Assembly (NCBI RefSeq): GCF_937926365.1
Contig: NZ_CALAOH010000169.1
Location: 1-64,000 of the forward strand
Source: an uncultured Azohydromonas sp.
Lineage (GTDB): Bacteria; Pseudomonadota; Gammaproteobacteria; Burkholderiales; Burkholderiaceae_C
Reading direction: 5' to 3'
Length of the DNA: 64,000 nt
The translations under genes were made by a program, and so were the position numbers. Positions 9,391-19,077 of this stretch are shown here, piece after piece; the first letter of the stretch is position 1, and each line of letters opens with the position of its first letter. The notes under the pieces are model-generated. The model was not told the DNA's origin. It was given only the letters and a program-made list of their open reading frames with translations, and made no database searches.

Positions 9391-11259
9391 ATGCTCCTAC
9401 TGCACTCCGGCGCACCGTGGCGGCGCCTTCTGGCGCTGCTGGTCCTGACGCTGATGCTGGCCACCGCGGCCGTGGCGGACGTTTTGCGCATCGAGCAGGC
9501 GCTCAGCGCCGAAGGCGACAGCGCCCGCTTCCCGGGCAACGCGCCGCAGCGCACGGTGGCCTTGCCCGACGACTGGAACGCCTCGCGCCCGGGCCATGCG
9601 GGACCGGTGTGGTACCGCGTGCGCTTCGACGCCCCGATCGCGCAGGACAGCGGCGAGGTGCTGGCGCTGTACGTCGAGCGCGCCTGCAGCAACCTGGAAG
9701 TGCAGATCAACGGCCAGCGCCTGCACGCGGCCGGGCGCATGCGCGAGCCCGTGTCGCGCAACTGCCACCATGCCCAGCTCGTGACGCTGCCGGCGGCGCT
9801 GCTGCGCCCCGGGGGCAACCTGCTCGACATCAAGGTGGCAGGCGAGCCGCTGGAGCGCGTGGGTTCGCGGCTGCGCGCGGGCGGGCTGTCGGCACTGCAG
9901 ATCGGCCCGCACGCGACGCTGGCACCGCTGCACGAGCGCCATCTCACGCTCAACGTCACGCTGCCGCTGGTGCTCAGCGGCAGCCTGCTGCTGCTGGGCG
10001 GCTTCATGTGCGTGCTGGGCTGGCTCAACCGGCGCCACAGCCACTTGGCTTACTTCGGCGTGCTGGCAGTGGGCTCGGCGCTGCTGACTGCGCGGCTGGG
10101 CTGGCGTGACCTGCCCTTTACTGGATTCCAGACCGAGGTGGTGCTGGCCTCGCTCATGCCCGTGGTGACGCTAGCGGCGGTGCAGTTCCTGCTGCGCCGC
10201 GCCGGCCACCGCGTGCCGGGCGCGGGGCTGGTGCTGCTGCTGCAGTGCATGCTGGTGCCCGCGAGCCTGCTGCTGGGCGGTCCGGCGCGCGTGCACCTGC
10301 TGGCCAACGCCTGGGCCACGCTGCTGACGCTGGAGGTACTCGTGGCGCTGGCGCGGTTCCTGCGCCGTGCCTGGCGTCGGCGCGGACCGCACGGCTGGGT
10401 GGTGGGCATGCTGATCGCGGGCGCCGCCGCGCTGGTACTGGTGCAATTGCTGGCGCTGCGGGAGCCGCCGGGCTCGACCGTGCTGGCGCTGGTGCATCTG
10501 TCGCTGCCGCTGACCTTCATCGGCATGGGCTTGCGCCTGGTGCAGCTGCACGGGCGCGCGCTGCAGGACGCCGAGGCCGACCGCCGCGTGCTGGAAGCAC
10601 GCATCCGCGAGGCCACCGAGGAGATCGAACGCAACTTCGCGCAGCTCACCGAGCTGCGCATCGAACAGGTCACCGAGCGTGAGCGCAAGCGCATTGCCGC
10701 CGACCTGCACGACGACCTGGGCGCCAAGCTGCTGACCATCGTGCACACCAGCGACAACGAGCGCATCTCCACGCTGGCGCGCGAAGCGCTGGAGGAAATG
10801 CGCTTGTCGGTGCGCGGCCTCACCGGCCGGCCCGTGCGGCTCATCGACGCGCTGGGCGACTGGCGCGCCGAGGCCATGAGCCGCCTGGCGCAGACCGGGA
10901 TCGAGGCGCGCTGGGTGGCGCCGACCGAGGACATGCCGCAGACACTGTCGGCGCGCGCCTACGTGCAGACCACGCGCATCCTGCGCGAGGCGGTCAACAA
11001 CATCATCAAGCACAGCGGCGCCACGCACTGCACCGTGACCTGCCAGATCGAAGGCGGCGATTTCCAGCTCGCCATTCAGGACAACGGGCGCGGCATCCCG
11101 ATGGAGCTTGACGGCCGGCTCGACCGCGGCCACGGCATGTCCAGCATGAAGCACCGCGCCAAGCAGCTGCAGGGCCAGTGCCTGGTGGAATCCGGTCCTG
11201 GCTACGGCACCGTCATTCGCCTCACGCTGCCGTTGGAGCGCCATGCCGTGGCGGTTTGA
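9391..11259 (+). CDS. NarL-type sensor histidine kinase with 7TM (DISM-like) input region
   Basis: This 622-residue protein begins with a signal or first membrane segment (WRRLLALLVLTLMLATAAVA). A sugar-binding-like extracytoplasmic domain (about 30-185, with ALYVERACSNLEVQINGQRL) precedes a block of about seven hydrophobic helices (about 190-400), as in 7TMR-DISM receptors. The cytoplasmic HisKA_3 domain has the phospho-acceptor H440 in RIAADLHDDLGAKLL. The ATPase shows the N box REAVNNIIKHSGA near 531 and DNGRGIP near 564, ending in HGMSSMKHRAKQL. It is followed by its response regulator. The stimulus is not evident from sequence. Confidence 0.9.
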   Translation: MLLLHSGAPWRRLLALLVLTLMLATAAVADVLRIEQALSAEGDSARFPGNAPQRTVALPDDWNASRPGHAGPVWYRVRFDAPIAQDSGEVLALYVERACSNLEVQINGQRLHAAGRMREPVSRNCHHAQLVTLPAALLRPGGNLLDIKVAGEPLERVGSRLRAGGLSALQIGPHATLAPLHERHLTLNVTLPLVLSGSLLLLGGFMCVLGWLNRRHSHLAYFGVLAVGSALLTARLGWRDLPFTGFQTEVVLASLMPVVTLAAVQFLLRRAGHRVPGAGLVLLLQCMLVPASLLLGGPARVHLLANAWATLLTLEVLVALARFLRRAWRRRGPHGWVVGMLIAGAAALVLVQLLALREPPGSTVLALVHLSLPLTFIGMGLRLVQLHGRALQDAEADRRVLEARIREATEEIERNFAQLTELRIEQVTERERKRIAADLHDDLGAKLLTIVHTSDNERISTLAREALEEMRLSVRGLTGRPVRLIDALGDWRAEAMSRLAQTGIEARWVAPTEDMPQTLSARAYVQTTRILREAVNNIIKHSGATHCTVTCQIEGGDFQLAIQDNGRGIPMELDGRLDRGHGMSSMKHRAKQLQGQCLVESGPGYGTVIRLTLPLERHAVAV

Positions 11260-11367
11260 AAACAAGCACGCGTCATCCCTCCAGACGCGGGCCCCTGGGC
11301 AAGTGGGCCCAAACAGGCCCGCTGTTACCATGAACTACACACAACCCGTGACTTCAGTGGAGGCCCT

Positions 11368-12021
11368 GTGAAGAACATCCTGCTCCTCGAAGACCTGCCG
11401 CAGATCCGCACCTGGCTCAAAAGTCTCGTGATGGAGGTGTTCCCCAATGCAGAGATCTCTGAAAGTGCACGCGTGCACGATGCACTGGGGTTGGTTTCAG
11501 CGCTGCGCTTCGACCTTGCGCTGGTCGATCTGGGGCTGCCCGACGGCTCCGGCGTGGACGTGGTGACGGCGCTGCGCGAACAGCAGCCCGAGGCGCAGTC
11601 GGTGGTGGTAACGATCCACGACGACGACGAGCACCTCTTCCCCGCGCTGCAGGCCGGTGCCTATGGGTACATCCTCAAGGAACAGCCGCGCGAGCTCATC
11701 ACCGAGCAGCTGCAGCGCATCAGCCAGGGCGAACCGCCACTGTCGCCCTCCATCGCGCGGCGCGTCATTGCCTACTTTGCCGCGCAGGCCAAGCCGCAAG
11801 CGCCGCTGATGCCGCATGTGCAGCTCACCGAACGCGAAAGCGAAGTGCTGCTGCGCGTGGCCAAGGGCTTCACCCTGCCCGAGATCGGCGTGCAGCTCAA
11901 TTTGTCGCGGCACACTATCGCGGACTACGTGAAACAGATTTACAGGAAGCTGAACGTCAGTTCCCGGGCCGAGGCTGCGCTGGAGGCACAGCGGCTAGGA
12001 CTGTTCGGCCGGAGCCGATGA
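11368..12021 (+). CDS. LuxR/NarL-family response regulator
   Basis: This 217-residue protein has a receiver domain (phospho-acceptor D54 in ALVDLGLPDG, conserved Lys in YILKEQPREL) and a C-terminal LuxR helix-turn-helix (about 152-211, LTERESEVLLRVAKGFTLPEIGVQLNLSRHTI). The start is GTG at 11368 with GGAGG seven bases upstream. It lies 108 bp after the kinase at 9391 and must be its partner. The gap between them contains an inverted GGGCCC pair near 11288-11310. Targets are unknown. A terminator follows at 12050. Confidence 0.93.
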   Translation: MKNILLLEDLPQIRTWLKSLVMEVFPNAEISESARVHDALGLVSALRFDLALVDLGLPDGSGVDVVTALREQQPEAQSVVVTIHDDDEHLFPALQAGAYGYILKEQPRELITEQLQRISQGEPPLSPSIARRVIAYFAAQAKPQAPLMPHVQLTERESEVLLRVAKGFTLPEIGVQLNLSRHTIADYVKQIYRKLNVSSRAEAALEAQRLGLFGRSR

Positions 12022-12049
12022 TCAAAAGAACCCTTCCCGCCTTCCACGC

Positions 12050-12076
12050 AAGCGGCGCACAAGCGCCGCTTTTTCA
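12050..12076 (+). terminator. intrinsic terminator after the two-component operon
   Basis: The stem AGCGGCG with GCGCCGCT around a short CACAA loop is followed by TTTTTC on the plus strand. It ends the kinase/regulator transcript about 30 bp before ruvA, so ruvA needs its own promoter or read-through. Confidence 0.7.
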
Positions 12077-12103
12077 TGTCCGCAACCCGCGCGGAGGCCG
12101 CCC

Positions 12104-12676
12104 GTGATCGGCCGCCTGCAGGGACAGCTCGTCGAGAAGTCGCCGCCGCTGGTGATGCTCGACGTCGGCGGCGTCGGCTACGAGGTGGACGTGCCAATGA
12201 GCACCTTCTACCAACTGCCCGCGCTGGGCGAGCGCGTCACGCTGTTAACGCACTTGGTGGTGCGCGAGGACGCGCATCAACTCTTCGGCTTTCTCACGGT
12301 GGAGGAGCGCGCGACCTTCCGCCAGCTCATCCGCATCAGCGGCGTCGGCCCGCGCATGGCGCTGTCGCTGCTCTCGGGCTTGAGCGTGGCCGAGCTGGCT
12401 CAGGCGGTGAGTCAGCAGCAGAGCGGGCGGCTGGTGAAGGTACCAGGCATCGGCAAGAAGACCGCGGAGCGGCTGCTGCTGGAGCTCAAGGGCAAGCTCG
12501 GCCCCGATCTGGGCCAGCCGGTCACGGTGGCCAACGACGCGCAAGCCGACATCGTGCAGGCGCTCATCGCGCTGGGCTACGCCGAGCGCGACGCCAGCGC
12601 CGCGCTCAAGGCCCTGCCGGCCGACGTCGGCGTGAGCGAGGGCATCAAGCTCGCGCTGCGGGCGCTGTCGCGCTGA
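12104..12676 (+). CDS. ruvA: Holliday junction branch migration protein RuvA
   Basis: This 190-residue protein binds four-way DNA junctions and loads RuvB for branch migration. The N-terminal OB fold starts MIGRLQGQLVEKSPPLVMLDVGGVGYEVDVP. The two helix-hairpin-helix motifs are seen in LIRISGVGPRMALSLLSG and LVKVPGIGKKTAERLLLELKGKL, and the C-terminal RuvB-binding domain covers about 140-190. The start codon is GTG or ATG-equivalent at 12104 (gtgatcggccgcc). ruvB lies 740 bp downstream on the same strand, separated by two copper-type genes on the other strand. No LexA box is visible upstream of ruvA. Confidence 0.97.
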   Translation: MIGRLQGQLVEKSPPLVMLDVGGVGYEVDVPMSTFYQLPALGERVTLLTHLVVREDAHQLFGFLTVEERATFRQLIRISGVGPRMALSLLSGLSVAELAQAVSQQQSGRLVKVPGIGKKTAERLLLELKGKLGPDLGQPVTVANDAQADIVQALIALGYAERDASAALKALPADVGVSEGIKLALRALSR

Positions 12677-12689
12677 GGCGCGCCGCGCC

Positions 12690-13184
12690 TCATTGCTTGT
12701 GATCGTGTCCGTGCATGTGCGCGGGCATTGACGCCGCGGCACTCGGGCCACGGTTGCCCACCACCAGCTCGGTCTTCACCTCGCCGGATTTTTCGAAGCG
12801 CAGCACCAGCGGCAGCCGCTCACCCGTGCGCAGCGGCGCCTTCAGGCCCATGAGCATGAGGTGCAGGCCGCCGGGTGCCAGTTCCACCGTGGTGCCCGCG
12901 GGCAGCTCGATGGCGTCCACCTGGCGCATGCGCATCACGTCGCCGGACATCTGCATGCTGTGCAACTCCACCCGCTCGGCCGCGGACGTACTGGCGCCCA
13001 GCAGCCGGTCGGCCGTGCCACCCGTGTTCTGCAAGCGCAAATAGGCCCCGCCCACGGGCTGGCCGCCCACGGTGGGCCGAGCCCAGGCATCGCGAGCCTG
13101 GACGGTGCCCGGTTGGGCCCAGGCGGCGGAATTCAACAGCAGCGCGGCAGCCAGCAGGCCTTGGCGCAGGGTCGGGAGCTTCAT
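12690..13184 (-). CDS. periplasmic copper chaperone PCu(A)C
   Basis: This 164-residue protein has a signal peptide (MKLPTLRQGLLAAALLLNSAAWAQ) and the PCu(A)C domain that carries Cu(I) in the periplasm, usually for assembly of the CuA or CuB site of cytochrome oxidase. The conserved Cu motif H-x-M...M...H-x-M is visible as ELHSMQMSGDVMRMRQVD and GGLHLMLMGL. The His-rich tail PAHMHGHDHKQ may add metal binding. I take the ATG at 13184; a TTG at 13202 overlaps the previous stop. It follows the 39-residue exported peptide on the same strand by 14 bp, so the two form one operon. Confidence 0.92.
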   Translation of the reverse strand: MKLPTLRQGLLAAALLLNSAAWAQPGTVQARDAWARPTVGGQPVGGAYLRLQNTGGTADRLLGASTSAAERVELHSMQMSGDVMRMRQVDAIELPAGTTVELAPGGLHLMLMGLKAPLRTGERLPLVLRFEKSGEVKTELVVGNRGPSAAASMPAHMHGHDHKQ

Positions 13185-13198
13185 GGCGAGATCTCGCT

Positions 13199-13318
13199 TC
13201 AATGGTGATCGTGGCCGCCGGACGGCATGGCCGACTCCACGGCGACGTGAGCCGACGCCGGAGCGACGGCCAGCAGCACTGCAGTCGCCGTAACAGGCCG
13301 GAGGAAGAGGCGGTTCAT
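13199..13318 (-). CDS. tiny exported His-rich peptide, CopC-like N terminus
   Basis: This 39-residue reading frame has a clear signal peptide (MNRLFLRPVTATAVLLAVAPASA) and a mature part of only 16 residues, HVAVESAMPSGGHDHH. The mature start resembles the CopC copper-protein N terminus (an N-terminal His followed by a hydrophobic strand and xPxxG), and the tail has three histidines. It sits just before the PCu(A)C gene and ends with an HDHH motif similar to that chaperone's own tail. It may be a metal-carrying peptide or a CopC remnant. No homolog is known to me; the call rests on composition and position. Confidence 0.5.
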   Translation of the reverse strand: MNRLFLRPVTATAVLLAVAPASAHVAVESAMPSGGHDHH

Positions 13319-13414
13319 GGGCAGTCTCAACCTCGGAGCAGCCGCCCCGGCAAGGGCGCAGGACTTGAGCGGCGGCATCTTAGCCAGCCCCGGAGGGCGG
13401 CCGATAATGGCTGT

Positions 13415-14473
<1,059 letters not shown>

Positions 14474-14507
14474 GCCGCGGTGCCGAGGACTGGTGGACCC
14501 GGCCGGG

Positions 14508-14912
14508 CTACAGCATGTCCTCCACCACCAGGCGGTGGTAGCGTTCGGCCAGGCGCGCTCCATGACGATGCGCCACCTCGCCCACCCGCAGCGCCTGCTC
14601 GTCTTCGGGCGCGAACACGATCAGCCAGCCGCAGCCCTCGCGTGCCAGTTCGCAGTAGCGGCGCATGAGCACGATCTCGTGGCCGAACTCGGCCGTACCG
14701 GAAACGCCTTCGAGGAGCTCGCGCATCTCGCGGCCCTCCTCTTCACCGGTGTAGAACAGGATGTCCTCTGGCCCGAAACCCAGCGCGCGCAGATCGCGCG
14801 CGGCCTGCTGTGCCGCCGCGTCATCGGGAAAGGCAATCACCACATGCCCCACGGGCTTGAAGGCTCCAAAGGACACGGGCACTTGTGTCTTGGTCATTCG
14901 CTGAACCGCCAT
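14508..14912 (-). CDS. conserved hypothetical, YflT/general-stress-like fold
   Basis: I do not recognise a named family with certainty. This 134-residue protein has a beta-alpha-beta pattern: GHVVIAFPDDAAAQQAARDLRALGFGPEDILFYTGEE, then a helical EEGREMRELLEGV segment, and a second half ending in HRHGARLAERYHRLVVEDML. The pattern resembles the YflT-like general stress domain. The start ATG at 14912 has a GGAGG ribosome site. It lies downstream of the liv operon terminator and is convergent with ruvB. No signal peptide or membrane segment is visible. Confidence 0.7.
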   Translation of the reverse strand: MAVQRMTKTQVPVSFGAFKPVGHVVIAFPDDAAAQQAARDLRALGFGPEDILFYTGEEEGREMRELLEGVSGTAEFGHEIVLMRRYCELAREGCGWLIVFAPEDEQALRVGEVAHRHGARLAERYHRLVVEDML

Positions 14913-15002
14913 AGCCGACCTCCGCTGCGTGTGTGGACGGTGGCTGCGGACAGCCACCGCAGCGGGTAGCCTGCAGCGTCGCAGCCGCACCCGGGGCGAG
15001 AG

Positions 15003-15033
15003 CAAGACAAATGCCCGCCGAGGCGGCGGGCAT
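15003..15033 (-). terminator. intrinsic terminator after the liv operon
   Basis: TGCCCGCC and GGCGGGCA (15032-15012) form an 8-bp stem with a 5-base loop, followed on the minus strand by TTTGTCTTGCT. It sits 70 bp after the livM stop. Confidence 0.65.
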
Positions 15034-15102
15034 AGCGGGCTTTCTGGGCTCCGGCTAGCGGGTGCGGCCGCAATCAAAGCCCGACGAAAGAAAAGGCTCG
15101 GC

Positions 15103-16074
15103 TCAGGCGTCCACCTTGCGCCGACGCTGCTGCCAGGCCAGCAGTTCGCCCACGAAGCCGCGGCGGAAGGCCACCACGCACACCACGAAGATGACGCCGA
15201 TGATCACCGTCACCCACGAGCCCACGCGGTCGGCGAGGAAGTTCTGCAGCCCGATGATGGTGAAGGAGCCCAGCACCGGACCGGCAAAGGTGCCCATGCC
15301 GCCCAGCAGCGTCATCAGCACCACCTCGCCCGAGAGCGACCAGTGCACGTCCGACAGCGTGGCAAAGCCCAGCACCAGCGTCTTGAGCGCGCCGGCCAGG
15401 CCGGCGATGGCGGTGGAGAGCACGAAGGCCAGCAGCTTGTACTTGTCCACGTCGTAGCCCAATGAGACGGCGCGCGGCTCGTTCTCCCGGATGGCCTTGA
15501 GCACCTGCCCGTAGGGCGAGTGCACGATGCGGATCACGCCCAGGTACACGGCCACGAAGACGGCCAGCACCACGAAGTACATCGCCACGTCGTCGGCCAG
15601 CGGAATGAAGCCCAGCAGGTGCCCGCGCGGCACGCCCTGCAGCCCGTCCTCGCCGCCGGTGAACGGCGCCTGCAGGCACACGAAGTACACCATCTGCGCC
15701 ATGGCCAGCGTGATCATGGCGAAGTAGATCCCCTGGCGCCGGATGGCGATGAGCCCAACCAGCAGGCCGATGAGCGCCGCGATGACGGTGCCCGCCACCA
15801 CGCCCAGCTCCGGCGACCAGCCCGCGCTGCGCACCAGCCAGCCCGTGGCGTAGGCAGCCGAGCCCATGAAGGCCGCGTGCCCGAAGGACAGCAGTCCCGT
15901 GAAGCCCAGCAGCAGGTTGAAGGCGCAGGCAAAGATGGCAAAGCACAGCGCCTTCATCATGAACACCGGGTACAGCCCGATGAACGGCGCGGCCACCAAC
16001 ACCGCCAGCACGACAAGCCACAGCAGCCGGGAACGCCGCTCCAGGGTCACAGCAGAAGAGGCGGTGCTCATCAT
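15103..16074 (-). CDS. livM: branched-chain amino acid-type ABC transporter permease LivM
   Basis: This 323-residue inner-membrane permease has about ten hydrophobic helices and the LivM signature region LGYDVDKYKLLAFVLSTAIAGLAGAL. The block LLGFTGLLSFGHAAFMGSAAYATGWLV near the start is typical. With LivH it forms the channel of a hydrophobic-amino-acid-type (HAAT) importer. Its ATG overlaps the livH stop (ATGA), so translation is coupled. It is the last gene of the operon that starts with the IclR regulator at 20740; a terminator follows. Confidence 0.94.
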   Translation of the reverse strand: MMSTASSAVTLERRSRLLWLVVLAVLVAAPFIGLYPVFMMKALCFAIFACAFNLLLGFTGLLSFGHAAFMGSAAYATGWLVRSAGWSPELGVVAGTVIAALIGLLVGLIAIRRQGIYFAMITLAMAQMVYFVCLQAPFTGGEDGLQGVPRGHLLGFIPLADDVAMYFVVLAVFVAVYLGVIRIVHSPYGQVLKAIRENEPRAVSLGYDVDKYKLLAFVLSTAIAGLAGALKTLVLGFATLSDVHWSLSGEVVLMTLLGGMGTFAGPVLGSFTIIGLQNFLADRVGSWVTVIIGVIFVVCVVAFRRGFVGELLAWQQRRRKVDA

Positions 16075-16955
16075 TTCTCCTTGCCGAACAGGCCGGCGGG
16101 CCGCAGCACCAGCACGATGGCCATGATCACGAACACCACGATGCTGGAAGCTTCGGGATAGAAGACCTTGGTCAGGCCCTCCACCAGACCCAGCATCAGC
16201 CCGGTGAGGATCGAGCCCAGGATCGAGCCCATGCCGCCGATAACCACCACCGCGAACACGACGATGATCAGGTTGCTGCCCATCAACGGCGTGACCTGAA
16301 TCACCGGCGCGGCCAGCACGCCCGCCAGTGCCGCCAGCCCGGCGCCGGCGGCATAGGTGAGCATCACCATCACCGGCACGTTGATGCCGAAGGCCTGCAC
16401 CAGCGCCGGGTTCTCGGTACCTGCACGCAGCGTCGCCCCGAGCGGCGTCTTCTCGATCAGGAACCAAGTACCCAGGCACACCACCAGCGAGGCGCCGATG
16501 ACCCAGGCGCGGTAGTTGGGCAGGACCATGAAGCCCAGGTTGGTGGCACCCTGCAGCAGCTCGGGCACCGGGTACTGCTGGCCCGAGACACCGAACTGCT
16601 CACGGAACACCCCTTCGGCAATGAGCGCCAGCCCGAAGGTCAGCAGCAGCCCGTAGAGCGGATCGAGCTTGTAGAGTTGCTTGAGCAACGTGCGCTCGAT
16701 CACCACACCCAGCGCACCAACCACCAGTGGCGCCAGCAGCAGCGCGAACCAGTAGTTGAGCCCGAAGTACTCCAGCCCCAGCCACGCCACGTAGGCGCCG
16801 ATCATGTACAGCGCGCCGTGCGCGAAGTTCACGATGCCCAGCAGGCCGAAGATCACGGCCAGGCCGAGGCTGAGCATGGCGTAGAAGGAGCCGTTGACCA
16901 GGCCCAGCATGAGCTGGCCCAGGAAGGCCTGGTGCGGTATGCCGAAGATGTCCAC
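16071..16955 (-). CDS. livH: branched-chain amino acid-type ABC transporter permease LivH
   Basis: This 294-residue permease is the LivH partner. It starts MDIFGIPHQAFLGQLMLGLVNGSFYAMLSLGLAVIFGLLGIVNFAHGALYMIGAY, which is the family N terminus, and carries the conserved loop RAGTENPALVQAFGINV that contacts the ATPase. It lies 88 bp after the substrate-binding protein gene and overlaps livM by four bases. Length and hydrophobicity are normal for LivH. Confidence 0.94.
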   Translation of the reverse strand: MDIFGIPHQAFLGQLMLGLVNGSFYAMLSLGLAVIFGLLGIVNFAHGALYMIGAYVAWLGLEYFGLNYWFALLLAPLVVGALGVVIERTLLKQLYKLDPLYGLLLTFGLALIAEGVFREQFGVSGQQYPVPELLQGATNLGFMVLPNYRAWVIGASLVVCLGTWFLIEKTPLGATLRAGTENPALVQAFGINVPVMVMLTYAAGAGLAALAGVLAAPVIQVTPLMGSNLIIVVFAVVVIGGMGSILGSILTGLMLGLVEGLTKVFYPEASSIVVFVIMAIVLVLRPAGLFGKEK

Positions 16956-17043
16956 GTGGTCCAGTCCGTTGTGGAATGCGGTTGCGACGCGCCGTCCTCA
17001 GCCTTTGCCCTGGACGGGGCGCGTCGCGCTGGAGCTCAGGGCG

Positions 17044-18249
17044 TCACTGCTTCCACAGCGCGCACTTGCTCTCGGCCTTGGTCGTGAAGGCCGCATCGCC
17101 CTTGATGGTCTCCACGACGTTGTAGTAGTCCCAGGGCTCGGTGGACTGCGCCGGCGTCTTGACCTGCATGAGGTACATGTCGTGCACCATGCGGCCGTCA
17201 TCGCGCACGTAGCCGTTCTTGGCAAAGACGTCGTTGACCTTGGTCTTCTTGAGCTGGGCCATCACCTTGTCGCCGTCATCGGTGCCGATGGCCTTGACCG
17301 CCTGCAGGTAGTTCAGCGCCACCGAGTAGTCGGCGGCCTGCAGCGACGAGGGCATGCGCTTGACCTTGTCGAAGAACTTGCGGCCCCAGGCACGGCTTTC
17401 GGCGTCGCGGTTCCAGTACCAGCTGTCGGTGAGGTACATGCCCTGCGTGTTCTTCAGGCCCAGCGAGTGCACGTCGTTGATGAACATCAGCAGCCCGGCG
17501 AGCTTCATCGACTTGGTGACACCGAACTCGTTGGCCGCCTTGATGGCGTTGATGGTGTCGCCGCCGGCATTGGCCAGGCCCAGGATCTGCGCCTTGCTCG
17601 ACTGCGCCTGCAGCAGGAAGCTGGAGAAGTCGCTGGCCGAGAGCGGGTGCTTGACCGACCCGGCCACGCTGCCGCCCGAGGCCTTGACGACGTTGGCGGT
17701 GTCGTTCTGCAGCGACTGGCCGAAGGCGTAATCGGCGGTGAGGAAGTACCAGCTCTTGCCGCCGGCGCGCACCACCGCGCCGCCGGTACCCTTGGCCAGG
17801 GCCACCGTGTCATAGGCCCAGTGGATCGTGTAGGGCGAGCACTGCTCGTTGGTCAGCGCCGAGGTACCCGCGCCCACGGCGATGAAGGGCTTCTTCTTCT
17901 CGGCCGCCACCTTGGCCATGGCCAGGCTGGTGCCGGAGTTGGTGCCGCCGATGAGCATGTCCATGCCCTGCGTGTCGAACCATTCGCGCGCCTTGGCGGC
18001 GGCAACGTCGGCCTTGTTCTGGTGGTCGGCGGTGAGCAGCTCGATCTTCTTGCCGTTGACGTTGCCGCCCATGTCGGCAATGGCCATGCGGATGGCCTCG
18101 GCGCCGCCCTGGCCGTCGATGTCGGAATACAGGCCGCCCATGTCGGTGATGAAGCCGATGCGGATCACGTCGCCCGAGAACTGGGCATGTGCCGTGCCGA
18201 TGGATGCAAACGCAACGGCACAGCCGGCAGCGAGGGTCTTGAGTTCCAT
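17044..18249 (-). CDS. periplasmic substrate-binding protein of the liv-type ABC importer
   Basis: This 401-residue protein has a signal peptide (MELKTLAAGCAVAFASIGTAHA) and a periplasmic binding protein type I fold: GFITDMGGLYSDIDGQGG opens the ligand cleft, and DMLIGGTNSGTSLAMAKVA and YFLTADYAFGQSLQNDT are conserved blocks. The ligand is not certain; related proteins bind branched-chain amino acids, urea, amides or aromatic acids. It sits between livF and livH, which is an uncommon order with both ATPases placed first. The IclR regulator in the same operon hints at a carboxylate or aromatic ligand; this is inference. Confidence 0.92.
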   Translation of the reverse strand: MELKTLAAGCAVAFASIGTAHAQFSGDVIRIGFITDMGGLYSDIDGQGGAEAIRMAIADMGGNVNGKKIELLTADHQNKADVAAAKAREWFDTQGMDMLIGGTNSGTSLAMAKVAAEKKKPFIAVGAGTSALTNEQCSPYTIHWAYDTVALAKGTGGAVVRAGGKSWYFLTADYAFGQSLQNDTANVVKASGGSVAGSVKHPLSASDFSSFLLQAQSSKAQILGLANAGGDTINAIKAANEFGVTKSMKLAGLLMFINDVHSLGLKNTQGMYLTDSWYWNRDAESRAWGRKFFDKVKRMPSSLQAADYSVALNYLQAVKAIGTDDGDKVMAQLKKTKVNDVFAKNGYVRDDGRMVHDMYLMQVKTPAQSTEPWDYYNVVETIKGDAAFTTKAESKCALWKQ

Positions 18250-18282
18250 TTCAGGTCTCCTGTGGGGGGGTACTTCAGATCT

Positions 18283-19077
18283 TCAAACGCCCAGGTACTC
18301 CCGCAGCTTCTGGCTGTGCTGCGGCAGCTGGGCCTGGGTAAATTCCTCGATCACGCGACCGTGCTCCATCACGAGGAATCGGTCCGCCAGCGGGGCGGCG
18401 AAGCGGAAGTTCTGCTCCACCATCACGATGGTGTAGCCCTGGCGGCGCAGCGCCAGCACCATCTCGGCCAGCTTCTGCACGATCACCGGCGCCAGGCCCT
18501 CGGAGATTTCGTCGAGCAGCAGCAGCCGTGCACCGGTGCGCAGGATGCGCGCCACCGCCAGCATCTGCTGCTCGCCGCCCGACAGCCGCGTGCCCTGGCT
18601 CGAAGCACGCTCGCGCAGGTTGGGGAACATGGTGTAGATCTGCTCCACGCTCATGCCGCCCTTGGCCAGCACGGGCGGCAGCATCAGGTTCTCCTGGGTG
18701 GAGAGGCTGGAGAAGATGCCGCGCTCCTCGGGGCAGTAGCCCACGCCCAGCCGCGCGATACGGTGCGTGGGCAAGGAAATGCTCTCGGTGCCGTGGACCT
18801 TGATCGAGCCCTTGCGGCTGCCCGTGAGGCCCATGATGGCGCGCAGCGTGGTGGTGCGCCCGGCGCCGTTGCGCCCCAGCAGCGTCACCACTTCGCCCTC
18901 GTCGACCGTGAAGTCCACGCCGTGCAGCACGTGCGACTCGCCGTACCAGGCGTGCAGGTCGCGCAGCTCCAAGAAGCGCCGGCGCGTGCCACCGGGCGCG
19001 GTGGCGGCCACAGGGGCCGTGGTGGCGGGCTGCATGCCCGCGGGCGGCGGCGGGGTGACCACGTCGGTGCGTTCCAT
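18283..19077 (-). CDS. livF: ABC transporter ATPase LivF
   Basis: This 264-residue protein is the LivF-type ATPase. A 32-residue proline/alanine-rich leader precedes the domain (LELRDLHAWYGESHVLHGVDFTVDEGEVV). Walker A is LGRNGAGRTTTLR, with Arg in place of the usual Lys after GAG (GRNGAGRTT), the signature is LSGGEQQMLAVAR, and Walker B is LLLLDEISEG. The Walker A lysine to arginine change is unusual for an active ATPase and should be checked. The ATG shares a base with the livG stop (TGATG). Confidence 0.92.
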   Translation of the reverse strand: MERTDVVTPPPPAGMQPATTAPVAATAPGGTRRRFLELRDLHAWYGESHVLHGVDFTVDEGEVVTLLGRNGAGRTTTLRAIMGLTGSRKGSIKVHGTESISLPTHRIARLGVGYCPEERGIFSSLSTQENLMLPPVLAKGGMSVEQIYTMFPNLRERASSQGTRLSGGEQQMLAVARILRTGARLLLLDEISEGLAPVIVQKLAEMVLALRRQGYTIVMVEQNFRFAAPLADRFLVMEHGRVIEEFTQAQLPQHSQKLREYLGV

